A DNA stretch of 64,000 nt from Sphingobium sp. (GTDB lineage Bacteria > Pseudomonadota > Alphaproteobacteria > Sphingomonadales > Sphingomonadaceae). The stretch lies in NCBI GenBank assembly GCA_003248935.1, contig QFQF01000005.1, positions 124,001 to 188,000 of the forward strand. Direction: 5' to 3'. Below, piece by piece: positions 44,182 through 53,699 of this stretch; positions within the stretch are counted from its first letter, which is position 1; every line of letters starts with the position of its first letter. The translations under genes and the position numbers were made by a program. Under the pieces are notes generated by a model, which saw only the letters and a program-made list of their open reading frames with translations, was not told the DNA's origin and did not search any database.

Positions 44182-46988
44182 CAGAAGCTCGCCGTCACGC
44201 CGAACTTGACCGTCCAGCTATAGAGTTCCGACTGCAGGATACGCCGCGCGCCGCCGTAGTTCTGATAGGCATAATATGGAGCATCGGTGACGTTCACCCA
44301 CTCGCCGAACAGACGGACCCCCGGCATGATCCGGTACTTGGCCGACAGGTCGAGCTGGAAATGGTCTGCCACGATCCGGTCGGTATCGGGCGCATCGCCG
44401 ATCTCGTCGAGATATTTGTCGCGATAGGTGCCCGCCGCACGAAGCGACAGCGGTCCCTTCTCATAGCCGATAACGGCGTTGAACGTGTGCTTCGACGAGG
44501 AAGGCAGGCCGATCTTGCGATTGTAGGCGTTGTCATCCTCGTCATAGCTGACGATCGTGCCCTTGGCGTCGGTGTAGGTGTAGTTGAGGTTGAGAAGCAG
44601 ACCGTCGAACGGCGCCGGCAGGAAACTGAACACCTGGCTGTAGCTCAGTTCCACGCCCTTCACCTTCGCGGTGTCGCCATTCACGAAGAACAGCGCCTCG
44701 CTGTAAGGGATACCGTTGTAGACGCCGTTGTCGAAATCGCGCTGCTCGACAACGAAGTCCTTGATCGACTTCCAGAACACGCCGCCGGTCAGCGCCGCAT
44801 TGGTACCGAAATACCATTCGGCCGATGCGTCGATATTCCACGCGCTGTAGGGCTTCAGGTCCGGATTGCCGAACTCTGCCGCACCATCCTCATCCATGAA
44901 GAAACGCGGAGCGAGGTTGGAAAGCTTCGGCCGCACCAGGCTCTTGTAACCGCCGAGGCGGAAAACAAGGTTGCGGACCGGCTCGTAACGGACGGTCAGG
45001 CTCGGCAGCCAGTCGGTGTAGTTGCGCACGAAGCGGTTGGGAGTGACCGACACGCCGTCGATCTCGTCCTCATCGTCGAACACATATTCGGTCAGGCTGC
45101 CGCGCAGGTCGTTCCGCGTGCGTTCCATACGGACGCCGCCGATGACGCGCAGCGTGCTGCTGTCCCACCGGCCGAGCAGGTAGGACGCAAGAATGTCCTC
45201 CGTCGCGCTGTAGTCGGCCGTCGCCGACTGGTAGGCGCTCTCGATCGGATCCAGCTCGAACAGATCGCGATTGCCGTAGAAGAAATCGGTGGCGCCAGTC
45301 TTGCTGGGAATCGGCCCCAGATTGGCCCGGCGATAGGTCTGGGTGCCCAGCACGTCGGCAAGCGTGAAATTGGCGTCAACGTCGCCGAAATACTCCATGT
45401 TGAAGTCATAGCTCTTCTTGCGCCAGCGCCCCTTCATGCCCGCCTGAACGGTGAAGGTGCCCGAGTCCGACGCGAAGGCGCGGGAAATATCGCCCTTGAC
45501 CGTATATTCGCGGTCGCGCGAGTCCGACAGGGAGGTGCGCTCGATCCGGTTGAAACCATATTCCGTCGGATCGCTGAACAGGTCATCGCCACTCGTCACC
45601 TCATAGGTCGGAGTGCGTTCGCGGCCGTAGTCGAAGTTGACGTCCACCCCGTCGCCATCGAAGCGCGCACGGAAACGCGTCGGGTCAAGGGAGCCGCTCT
45701 CCTTCTCGCTCGCTTCCGACCAGCTGCCGGAGTAGGTCAGCTTCCAGGGGCCGGTCTCGGTCGTGCCGCCGACAGTCAGCGACTTGATCCGTTGACGTTC
45801 GAACCGGTCCTTGATGTCGCGGCGCACCTCGATGCGGCCGTCCTCATCGGTAAAGAATGCGGAGTTGGCATCGCCCGAAGCGGGCTCCTCATCCAGCACG
45901 AAGGCAAGGCGGCGGCGATATTCCTGATCGTCGAACTGGCTGTAGAGGCCGCGCGCATAGAGCTTGGTCGTGTCGGTCGGCTGCCAGTCGAGGCTCAGCG
46001 ATCCGCCGATCCGCTTCCGTTCCACGTCATAGTCGCGATATTCCAGCGTCTCGGCATAGACGACGCCATCCTCGCTGGTGTTCCAGTCGGCGGCTTCGAT
46101 GCCGTCCGTCTCGAACTTGCGCTTGTAGTAGCTGAAACCGCCGGCGATGCCGAAATTGTCGCCGATGCGGGTGGAGAAATCGACGCTGCCCTTCGGCGTC
46201 AGCTTTTCGGAATAGTCGTTGTAGCTCCCCTCCAGCTTGACCGTGTAGAGGTCTTTCTTCCGGTCGAACGCGCTGGTCGTGTTGATCTCGATCGACGCAC
46301 CGATCGTGTCGGCATCCATGTCGGGCGTCAGCGACTTCTTGATCTCGATCGACTCGATCAGCTCCGACGGGATGACGTCCAGCGCCACCGAACGGACGTC
46401 GCTTTCCGGCGCGGGCACGCGCGTGCCGTTGATCGACGCGGCGTTCAATTCAGGATCAAGACCGCGTACCGACACGAAGCGGCCTTCGCCCTGATCGTTG
46501 AGGATGTTGACACCGGGCAGGCGGCGGATCGATTCGGCGACATTCTGGTCCGGAAACTGGCCGATGGCGTCGCGGGTCAGCACACTCTCCACGCCGTCGG
46601 CGGCGCGCTGACGGGACAGGACGCTGGCCTGGTTCGCGATCTGGCCGATGACCACGATCGAGGAGTCGATCTTCGACCCGATCTGGATATCCTCGACGAC
46701 TGTACCGGCCTGCGGCACGGTCACGCTCGATCGCACGGGATCGGCGCCGACGTAGCGCGCTTCGATCGTGTAGGTGCCGGCGGGCACGTCGGGGAAGCGA
46801 TAGCTGCCGTCGCGGCCAGCCTCCGCCACGCGATTGAGTTCGACGATACGCAGCTGCGTGGACTGGAGCGCGCGCGTGCCGGTGCCGTCGGACACGGTGC
46901 CCACGACATCGCCCGCAAGCGCGGAGGCAGGCGCGAGGAATGCAAGCATGACGGCGGCGCGGCTGACGCCACCCAGAAGACGGATCAT
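44181..46988 (-). CDS. TonB-dependent receptor with carboxypeptidase-like N-terminal domain (phytase-linked)
   Basis: 935 aa. Signal peptide ends ALA-G (residue 25). Residues 26-105 form a CarboxypepD_reg-like beta-sandwich (GDVVGTVSDGTGTRAL, SYRFPDVPAGTYTIEARY). The plug has DQNVAESIRRLPGVNI, SVRGLDPELNAASINGTRVP and ELIESIEIKKSLTPDMDADT; barrel ends VTASF. This matches the TBDR subclass with GxDxDxIG-like DMDADTIGASIEI. AAAGGGGAG seven bases before ATG. Probably imports inositol phosphates or related products and shares an mRNA with the phytase. Confidence 0.94.
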   Translation of the reverse strand: MIRLLGGVSRAAVMLAFLAPASALAGDVVGTVSDGTGTRALQSTQLRIVELNRVAEAGRDGSYRFPDVPAGTYTIEARYVGADPVRSSVTVPQAGTVVEDIQIGSKIDSSIVVIGQIANQASVLSRQRAADGVESVLTRDAIGQFPDQNVAESIRRLPGVNILNDQGEGRFVSVRGLDPELNAASINGTRVPAPESDVRSVALDVIPSELIESIEIKKSLTPDMDADTIGASIEINTTSAFDRKKDLYTVKLEGSYNDYSEKLTPKGSVDFSTRIGDNFGIAGGFSYYKRKFETDGIEAADWNTSEDGVVYAETLEYRDYDVERKRIGGSLSLDWQPTDTTKLYARGLYSQFDDQEYRRRLAFVLDEEPASGDANSAFFTDEDGRIEVRRDIKDRFERQRIKSLTVGGTTETGPWKLTYSGSWSEASEKESGSLDPTRFRARFDGDGVDVNFDYGRERTPTYEVTSGDDLFSDPTEYGFNRIERTSLSDSRDREYTVKGDISRAFASDSGTFTVQAGMKGRWRKKSYDFNMEYFGDVDANFTLADVLGTQTYRRANLGPIPSKTGATDFFYGNRDLFELDPIESAYQSATADYSATEDILASYLLGRWDSSTLRVIGGVRMERTRNDLRGSLTEYVFDDEDEIDGVSVTPNRFVRNYTDWLPSLTVRYEPVRNLVFRLGGYKSLVRPKLSNLAPRFFMDEDGAAEFGNPDLKPYSAWNIDASAEWYFGTNAALTGGVFWKSIKDFVVEQRDFDNGVYNGIPYSEALFFVNGDTAKVKGVELSYSQVFSFLPAPFDGLLLNLNYTYTDAKGTIVSYDEDDNAYNRKIGLPSSSKHTFNAVIGYEKGPLSLRAAGTYRDKYLDEIGDAPDTDRIVADHFQLDLSAKYRIMPGVRLFGEWVNVTDAPYYAYQNYGGARRILQSELYSWTVKFGVTASF

Positions 46989-47042
46989 TATGAGGCTCCC
47001 CTTTCGAGTTCGGGAGCCCCATGTCAGCGTCGCCTTACGCTT

Positions 47043-47096
47043 TCATGAGATTTGAATGACGTTCGAAAGTCAGTTTTTTGACGATATCATGACAAA
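47043..47096 (-). promoter_or_regulatory. PHO-box-like array of 11-bp-phased GTCA repeats
   Basis: On the minus strand GTCA (TGAC on the plus strand) occurs at 47090, 47079 and 47057, with TGAG at 47046 and a degenerate AGTC at 47068: five positions at exact 11-bp steps. The best 18-bp unit, TTGTCATGATATCGTCAA, agrees with the PhoB consensus CTGTCATAAAACTGTCAC at about 12-13 of 18. It lies 58-108 bp upstream of the receptor start and overlaps the end of the OPT gene. PhoB binding is inferred. Confidence 0.65.
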
Positions 47097-49033
47097 GGCT
47101 GCGACGCTGCCTTGCGCAGGCGGGCGTAGAGAAACGCAATCGTACCAGCGAACAACAGGACCGCAACCGGCACCGCCCAGCCATGTTCCGCCACCAGCGC
47201 GAGCGGCGCGTCGCTGTCCGTCGCGCCGACGATACCGGCGAAGGCCACGCCGAACAGGCTTTCTCCGACGATGAAACCCGTTGCCATAAGCACCCCCATA
47301 CGCTCGGCAAAGGCCGGTTCCGCCTGCCGCGCGGCCCATCGGTCATAGATATGACCAATCAACGCGCCGACCGGGATCAGCAGCGTCAGCGCCATGGGCA
47401 GATAGATGCCCATGCCGACACCCAGCGGTGGCAGGCGCATCTTGCCTGCCTTGCCCAGAGCCTCGTCAAGGGCGACGATGACAACGCCGATCGCGGCGCC
47501 ATACCCGATCAACCGCCAATCGAGGTCTCCGCCGAGCACTCCCTTGGCAAGGGCGGAGATCAGCGCCGCCTGCGGCGCGGCCAGCGCGTTCGGACCAGCG
47601 CCGGGGGCGCCCGCGAAACCGAAGGCGCTGTTCAGCAGGCCAAGCACCGGCGGAATGACGAGCGACCCGAAGATGACGCCCAGAACCAGCGCCACCTGTT
47701 GCCGCCATGGAGTCGCGCCGACGAGCTGGCCGGTCTTCAGATCCTGAAGGTTGTCGTTGGAAATGGTCGCGATGCCGAACACGATCGCCGTGGTGAACAG
47801 GGCATAGGCCACCAGCGCCCGGGACCGGGATGGATCACCGCCCGAACCGTACAGGGCCGCGAGCAGCAGCGCCGCGCCCAGCACGGCCAGGATGCCGACG
47901 CCGGAGATCGGGCTGTTCGACGCGCCGATAAGGCCTGCCATGTAACCGCAGACCGAAGCGATGACGATACCTGCCAGCAGGATGTAGACCAATGTCGCGC
48001 CGATGATCGGCAACGGATGATCGGCGATCGGCCCGCCCTGCGCGAAGACCCAGAGCAGCACGGCGATCGGCAGCAGCGAGGCAAGGATGACGCCGCCGAC
48101 CACGCCGATCGGCAAGTCGCGCTCCGTGAGTTCCAGCATGCCGCCGCTGCCGCGCGCGCGAGACGCGGCCAGCGCCGAACGGATGCCGCCGACGATCGGT
48201 CCCAATATCTTGAGCAGGGTCCAGATCGCAGCGACCCCGATCGTTCCCGCGCCGATGAAGCGCACCTCGTTCCGGAAAGTCGTGCCGACGAGGCCGGACA
48301 GGGGATCGGAGATACCATGAGCGGCCGTCAGCATCGGCACCAGACCCACCCAGCTGATCAGCAGGCCCAGAAACATCGCTGCGCCCACAGAGAGGCCGAC
48401 CAGATGCCCCACGCCGATCAGCGCCATGGAGAAACTGGTCGACACCGATGACGCGCCCGAACCGAAGCGGAAGAAGGTGGCCGCTTCCTCCGCCACCAGC
48501 CGGGTCTTGGCCAGGATCGCGAAGGCCGCGGATGCGATCGTGCTCATGGAAATCATGCGCAGGCCGCGCGCATTCTCTTCCGCGCCCTCCGCCGATCCCG
48601 CGCCGACCTTCAGCACCTCGGCTGCGGCGACACCCTCCGGATAGGGAAGCGGCGAACCGGTGACGAGTGCGCGGCGGAGCGGCACCGAATACATGACACC
48701 CAATATACCGCCGAGACCGATAGTGAACACGCTGGTCCAGTAAGGGAAACCCTGCCACCAGCCGACGATCACCAGCCCGGGTAGGACAAAAATGATGGCG
48801 GACAATGTCCCCGCAGCCGATGCGATCGTCTGAACGATGTTGTTCTCAAGGATCGTCGCGCCGGAGAAAAAGCGCAGGATCGCCATCGAAATCACGGCCG
48901 CCGGAATCGAGGTGGCGAAGGTGAGGCCGATCTTCAGCCCGAGATAGACGTTGGCCGCAGTGAACAGCAGGGTGATCAGTGCACCCAATATGATGCCGCG
49001 CAGCGTCAGTTCGCTCGTCGCCGTCGTCGTCAT
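47087..49033 (-). CDS. OPT-family oligopeptide transporter
   Basis: 648 aa integral membrane protein with about 14-16 helices. LTLRGIILGALITLLFTAANVYLGLKIG and ATSIPAAVISMAIL open the family pattern; LPYPEGVAAAEVLKVG, NSPISGVGILAV and FIVGESLFGVAFAGI are conserved OPT segments. Proton-driven uptake of peptides or possibly metal chelates. Start 49033 (MTTTATSE) chosen for AGGGGTGG upstream; the frame begins at 49051. Ends inside the PHO-type array of the next locus. Confidence 0.92.
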   Translation of the reverse strand: MTTTATSELTLRGIILGALITLLFTAANVYLGLKIGLTFATSIPAAVISMAILRFFSGATILENNIVQTIASAAGTLSAIIFVLPGLVIVGWWQGFPYWTSVFTIGLGGILGVMYSVPLRRALVTGSPLPYPEGVAAAEVLKVGAGSAEGAEENARGLRMISMSTIASAAFAILAKTRLVAEEAATFFRFGSGASSVSTSFSMALIGVGHLVGLSVGAAMFLGLLISWVGLVPMLTAAHGISDPLSGLVGTTFRNEVRFIGAGTIGVAAIWTLLKILGPIVGGIRSALAASRARGSGGMLELTERDLPIGVVGGVILASLLPIAVLLWVFAQGGPIADHPLPIIGATLVYILLAGIVIASVCGYMAGLIGASNSPISGVGILAVLGAALLLAALYGSGGDPSRSRALVAYALFTTAIVFGIATISNDNLQDLKTGQLVGATPWRQQVALVLGVIFGSLVIPPVLGLLNSAFGFAGAPGAGPNALAAPQAALISALAKGVLGGDLDWRLIGYGAAIGVVIVALDEALGKAGKMRLPPLGVGMGIYLPMALTLLIPVGALIGHIYDRWAARQAEPAFAERMGVLMATGFIVGESLFGVAFAGIVGATDSDAPLALVAEHGWAVPVAVLLFAGTIAFLYARLRKAASQPLS

Positions 49034-49299
49034 AGTCCACCCCTGGCCCATCGTCTGGAAATGCTGAGCGTCGAAGCATTACACATCAATGACGAATGGA
49101 ACAATGTTGCTCTGTGATGGAGCATTCGGAAAGTCCCGATACAGAGGAACCCGCGGGGCGGCGGTTTCCCGCAATCGTTACGCAGTGGCAGCAAGCGTCC
49201 GAAAAAATTGATGATTTCCAAAATATTCAGCATTTTTGCAATGCAACAATCCGATCCGGATTGGGTTATGCTGCATCATCCATTCGGGGGAGATCACTT

Positions 49300-49497
49300 A
49301 TGTCTCGTCGTCTTGCGAAGCCCTTTGCCGCAACCGGCAACGACGCCGATATCAGCGCCGTGGCGCACACGCTGCGCACCGAGTTCGGGGCCGCTTCACT
49401 CACTCTTGCGCGGCAGATGCTGTCGACCGCGGAGGGTGAAGCGCGCACCAACTGGCAAAAGGTGGTGATGGAGCTGAACGAGGAAGCGGCCGGCTAG
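49300..49497 (+). CDS. Small hypothetical protein, 65 aa
   Basis: MSRRLAKPFAATGNDADIS begins a predicted all-helical acidic protein (ISAVAHTLRTEFGAASLTLA, AEGEARTNWQKVVMELNEE). GGGGGAG at 49286-49292 gives a strong start. Upstream is AT-rich with an inverted repeat CAATCC-GATCC-GGATTG (49247-49263). Convergent with the HerA-like gene. No family recognised. Confidence 0.65.
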   Translation: MSRRLAKPFAATGNDADISAVAHTLRTEFGAASLTLARQMLSTAEGEARTNWQKVVMELNEEAAG

Positions 49498-49541
49498 AGC
49501 ACCGGGGCGGGCGGGGAACTCCCCCATCCGCCCGGCGCGCC

Positions 49542-51167
49542 TTATTTGAACAGGCTGCCCAGAATACCGCGCACCAGCTGGCCGGCGATGCCGCCGGACC
49601 GGCTGCGGCTGGAACCGCCGAACACTGCCTTGCCCAATTCGTTGGCGACCTGACGGCCGACCGACGAAGCCGCAGATCGGGTGGCCGACTGCAGCGCCTT
49701 GTCGAAGGCACCGGGCTTGGCCGCTTCACGCGCAGCGGCGGCGTCCTGCCGCGCCTGCTCCTTGAGCTGGGCCTCGCGCTGCTTCGCCTCAACCTTCGCC
49801 TGCGCGGCGGCCGCCTTGTCGGATTCCGCCTTCGCCTTGTCGGCCTCCGCAGCGGCAGCCGCCGCCTGTCCGCGCGCGGCCAGGATTTCCTGCGCGGACT
49901 CCCGGTTCACTTCCGTGTCGTATTTTTCCGCGACCGGAGAGATCGATTGGATGATCGCCCGCTCCTTGGCGTCGAGCGGACCGACGCGCGAACGCGGGGG
50001 CGCGATCAGGGTCCGCTGCACGATGCCGGGCGAGCCGTCGTCCTGCAACAGCGACACCAGCGCCTCGCCAACCTTCAGTTCGGTGATCGCGGTCGCCACG
50101 TCGAGGTCGGGATTGACGCGGAAGGTGTCCGCGGCCGCCTTGATCGCCTTCTGGTCACGCGGCGTGAATGCGCGCAGCGCATGCTGAACGCGGTTGCCGA
50201 GTTGGCCCGCAACGTCCTCGGGAATGTCGATCGGGTTCTGGGTGATGAAGTAGATGCCGACACCCTTCGACCGGATCAGGCGGACGACCTGCTCGATCTT
50301 GTCGAGCAGCGCCTTGGGCGCGTCATCGAACAGCAGATGCGCCTCGTCGAAGAAGAAGACGAGGACCGGCTTCTCGGGATCGCCGACCTCCGGCAAGGTT
50401 TCGAACAGCTCCGACACCAGCCAAAGCAGGAAGGTCGCATAGAGCTTCGGGCTCTGCATCAGCTTGTCTGCGGCAAGAATATTCACATAGCCGCGGCCCT
50501 TCTCGTCCAGCTTCAGGAAATCGTGGATGTCGAGCGCGGGCTCACCGAAGAAATGACCCCCGCCCTGGCTGTCAAGCTGGAGCAGCTGTCGCTGGATCGC
50601 GCCGACGCTCGCCTTCGTAACATTGCCATATTTGGCGGACAGCGCGTCGGCATTCTCCGCGCAGTAGGCGAGCATCGATTGCAGGTCGGGGAGGTCGAGG
50701 AGCAGCAGCCCTTCTTCGTCTGCATAGCGGAAGGCGATGTTCAGCACCCCTTCCTGCGTGTCGTTCAGCCCCATCAGGCGCGCGAGCAGCAACGGCCCCA
50801 TCTCGCTGATCGTCGTGCGGATCGGGTGCCCCTGCTCTCCGTACAGATCCCAGAAAACCGCCGGATTGTCCGAGAACGCGTAGTTCTCCAGACCGATTTC
50901 CTTGGCGCGGGCGGTCAGTTTGTCGGCGTTCTTGGCGGTGGGAGAGCCCGCCATCGCGACACCGGACAGATCGCCCTTCACATCCGCAAGGAAGACCGGC
51001 ACGCCGAGCACCGAAAAACTCTCGGCTATGCCCTGCAACGTCACCGTCTTGCCCGTGCCCGTCGCACCGGCGATCAGGCCATGCCGGTTCGCCCGGCGCA
51101 GGTTCAGATATTGGGGAACGCCACCGGCCTTGGTCTCACCCTGACCGATGAAGATACCGTCGCTCAT
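49542..51167 (-). CDS. HerA-like ATPase, DUF853 (YjgR type)
   Basis: 541 aa. Walker A GATGTGKT (34-41), Walker B VLVFFFDEAHLLFDD, then ITQNPIDIPEDV and RALRAFTPRDQKAIKAAADTF; the DUF853 subgroup of HerA/FtsK-like P-loop ATPases. Residues about 430-490 are an Ala/Lys/Glu coiled coil, and the C-terminus is Ser/Gly-rich (GGSSRSRSGGIAGQLVRG). Role uncertain; probably a hexameric ATPase acting on DNA or protein. Single gene ending 43 bp from the convergent small gene. Confidence 0.9.
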   Translation of the reverse strand: MSDGIFIGQGETKAGGVPQYLNLRRANRHGLIAGATGTGKTVTLQGIAESFSVLGVPVFLADVKGDLSGVAMAGSPTAKNADKLTARAKEIGLENYAFSDNPAVFWDLYGEQGHPIRTTISEMGPLLLARLMGLNDTQEGVLNIAFRYADEEGLLLLDLPDLQSMLAYCAENADALSAKYGNVTKASVGAIQRQLLQLDSQGGGHFFGEPALDIHDFLKLDEKGRGYVNILAADKLMQSPKLYATFLLWLVSELFETLPEVGDPEKPVLVFFFDEAHLLFDDAPKALLDKIEQVVRLIRSKGVGIYFITQNPIDIPEDVAGQLGNRVQHALRAFTPRDQKAIKAAADTFRVNPDLDVATAITELKVGEALVSLLQDDGSPGIVQRTLIAPPRSRVGPLDAKERAIIQSISPVAEKYDTEVNRESAQEILAARGQAAAAAAEADKAKAESDKAAAAQAKVEAKQREAQLKEQARQDAAAAREAAKPGAFDKALQSATRSAASSVGRQVANELGKAVFGGSSRSRSGGIAGQLVRGILGSLFK

Positions 51168-51240
51168 ATCTCGTCTCCCGTCTTGCCTTCCCCCTGACTA
51201 GCCGTCGCTGGCGCCTGGGGGAAGGCCGGACGAGGTCGGA

Positions 51241-52740
51241 TCACTTGTCGCGCAAACGCACCGCGAGGAACTGGGCAGGGCCACCGCGACGCTGTACCTG
51301 AAGCAGCACGGCGGCACGGCCGGCAGCCTTTACCTGGGCAATCGCCGCCGTCAGATCCGCCTCGCTGGTGACCGGACGGTTGTTGGCGGTCAGGATCACG
51401 TCACCGCGACGCAGGCCCTTCGCGCCCGCATCGGTCGAGGGGTCGACGCTGGCGATGACGACGCCACGCGTATCGGCCGCGACGCCCACCTGACGCGCGA
51501 TCGTCGGCGTGAGCGGCTGGACGGAGACGCCGAGCAACTGCTTGTTCGCCGCCGGGCTGCCCTGATCCTGTCCCTCGCCGGAGAAGTCATCGTCCTGATC
51601 GGAACCGAAATTGGCGAGCTGCTCCTCGGGCGGACGCTGGCCAACGATGGCGGTCACCGTCTGGCGCTGGCCATTGCGGATCAGCTCGATCGGCACCTTC
51701 GACCCGATCGGCAGGTTGGCGACGACGTAGGACAGCGTGTTGTCCGGCGTCACTTCCTCGCCATTCACCTTCACGATGACGTCGCCCGGCTTGATACCGG
51801 CCTTGGCGGCGCCCTGGCTCGGCTCGACCGACTGGATGAACTCGCCGCGATTCTTGGCGAGGCCGAGTGAGTCGGCCATGTCGTCCGACAGCGGGCTGAT
51901 CGCGACGCCCAGATAGCCGCGCTTGACCGCCTGCCCCTTGCGCAGGGTCTCGATCACCGGCACTGCCTGCTCGGCCGGAATGGCGAAGCCGATGCCGACA
52001 TTGCCGCCGGAGGGCGACAGTATCTGCGAGTTGATGCCGATGACGTTGCCGCGCATGTCGAACATCGGTCCGCCGCTATTGCCCTGATTAATCGAGGCGT
52101 CGGTCTGGATGAACCGGTCATAGGCGCCGCCCGTCGCGCGATGCACGGCGGAGATGATGCCCGCAGTCACAGTGCCGCTAAGCGCGAAGGGGTTGCCGAT
52201 CGCGACGACCCAGTCGCCAACGCGCGCCTTGGTGCTGTCACCGAACTTGACGAACGGCAGCGGCTTCTTCGCGTCGATCTTCAACACCGCAAGGTCGCTC
52301 GCCACGTCGCGTCCGACCAGCGTGGCGGGATATTCCTCGCGATTGGTCAGGGTAACGGTGATGCTGTCGACGGTCGCACCTTCCGCGCCGGCGGAAACCA
52401 CATGGGCGTTGGTGACGACATAGCCGTCCGACGAGATCAGGAAGCCGGAACCCAGCGACTGCGCCTGTCGCGTCTGGGGCTGGTTGCCGCCGAACAGGTC
52501 ACCGAAGGGCGTCCCGGCGAACGGGTTCTGGACCTGGACGCGCTGACGCGTGGAAATATTGACGACGGCCGGCTGAAGCTTCTCGACCATGTCGGCAAGG
52601 CTGGCGGGCGCACCGGCCGGAGCCGCGGCCTGGATGCCTTCGTTCTGCGCGGTCTGGGCGCCGAGCGGCTGGGTCGAGGTTACGGCAATGGCGGTGCCGC
52701 CAAGGAGCAGCGCACCGGTGATGGCATAAGCGTAACGCAC
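51241..52740 (-). CDS. degP: Do-family periplasmic serine protease (DegP/DegQ type)
   Basis: 499 aa. Signal anchor YAITGALLLGGTAIAVTS. Catalytic triad His113 (TNAHVV), Asp149 (ASDLAVL) and Ser222 (GNSGGPM). Two PDZ domains (VKRGYLGVAISPL; KQLLGVSVQPLTP). LTNREEYPATLVGRD and IQTDASINQGNSGG are typical. Protein quality control in the periplasm. GTG 52740 is chosen because AGAGGA lies nine bases upstream; TTG 52770 would cover that site. Clustered with hflC and hflK, as in many alphaproteobacteria. Confidence 0.95.
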   Translation of the reverse strand: MRYAYAITGALLLGGTAIAVTSTQPLGAQTAQNEGIQAAAPAGAPASLADMVEKLQPAVVNISTRQRVQVQNPFAGTPFGDLFGGNQPQTRQAQSLGSGFLISSDGYVVTNAHVVSAGAEGATVDSITVTLTNREEYPATLVGRDVASDLAVLKIDAKKPLPFVKFGDSTKARVGDWVVAIGNPFALSGTVTAGIISAVHRATGGAYDRFIQTDASINQGNSGGPMFDMRGNVIGINSQILSPSGGNVGIGFAIPAEQAVPVIETLRKGQAVKRGYLGVAISPLSDDMADSLGLAKNRGEFIQSVEPSQGAAKAGIKPGDVIVKVNGEEVTPDNTLSYVVANLPIGSKVPIELIRNGQRQTVTAIVGQRPPEEQLANFGSDQDDDFSGEGQDQGSPAANKQLLGVSVQPLTPTIARQVGVAADTRGVVIASVDPSTDAGAKGLRRGDVILTANNRPVTSEADLTAAIAQVKAAGRAAVLLQVQRRGGPAQFLAVRLRDK

Positions 52741-52853
52741 TCGTGACGATCCTCTCAGGTCAGGGGGCAATAGAGGGGAGATAAGGAACAGGCATGAACT
52801 GCCGCAAACTCCCTTAACCCATATTGAATGGCAGCGTTCCCGCGCCGTTTAGA

Positions 52854-53699
52854 CTATTTCCCGCGAAACTCCCGCAGGAAGTCGTTGTCGGGCGACAGGA
52901 TGATCGAGGTCGATCCGCCGTTCTGCGTCGCGAAAGTCCGGCGATAGGCCTGCATCGCGCGATAGAAGTCATAGAATTGCGGATCCTTCCCGAAGCTGTC
53001 GGAATAGACCTTCGCGGCGTTGGCATCGGCCTCCGCCCGGATGATCTGGGCCTGTTTCTCACCTTGCGCGCGGATGGTCAGCGCCTCCTGCTCACGCGCG
53101 GTACGCATGCGCTGGAACGCGCTTTCGAGCGGCGCGCCGTCGGGCAGGTCGGCGCGTTTGATCCGCACGTCGACGATCTCCGCACCATATTGGCGGGCGA
53201 CGCGGTTGAGGCCGTTTTCGATGTTCTGCATCACCTGCCCGCGCTCCGGGCTGAGCAGCGCCGCAAAGGGCCGCTTGCCGAGTTCGTTGCGCAATGCCGA
53301 ACCCAGAATCGGGCGCAGCGCTTCGGAGACCCGGTCCTCGCTGCCCGCCGAAATATACATGCGCAGCGGATCAACGATGCGATAGCGCGCGAACGCGTCG
53401 ACCTGCAGGCGAAGCTGATCGGTCGAGAGCACCTGTTGCCGTTCCATCTCGACCGACAGAACCCGCTTGTCGATCCAGACGATCTGCTCGGCGAACGGGA
53501 TACGCGCGATGATGCCAGCGCCCGTCGCGCCGAACTGCTCGTTGGCGCGATAGCGGTTGATGATCCGCACCGGCTCACCGAAGCGGACGATCACCGCCTG
53601 CCGGGTCTCCGGCACGATCGACAGCGTGCTGCCCAACACGATGAGGACAGCGATTGCGGCGAGCGCGAAAGCGATGGGATTGCGCAGGATGGTCGGCAT
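52854..53699 (-). CDS. hflC: HflC, FtsH protease modulator
   Basis: 281 aa prohibitin/SPFH-domain protein. One N-terminal helix (IAFALAAIAVLIVLGSTL), then VPETRQAVIVRFGEPVRI; the band-7 core with LRPILGSALRNELGKRPFAALLS, and the long helix MRTAREQEALTIRAQGEKQA. With HflK it forms a membrane complex around FtsH that limits its proteolysis. ATG overlaps the hflK stop (TGATG). Confidence 0.96.
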   Translation of the reverse strand: MPTILRNPIAFALAAIAVLIVLGSTLSIVPETRQAVIVRFGEPVRIINRYRANEQFGATGAGIIARIPFAEQIVWIDKRVLSVEMERQQVLSTDQLRLQVDAFARYRIVDPLRMYISAGSEDRVSEALRPILGSALRNELGKRPFAALLSPERGQVMQNIENGLNRVARQYGAEIVDVRIKRADLPDGAPLESAFQRMRTAREQEALTIRAQGEKQAQIIRAEADANAAKVYSDSFGKDPQFYDFYRAMQAYRRTFATQNGGSTSIILSPDNDFLREFRGK

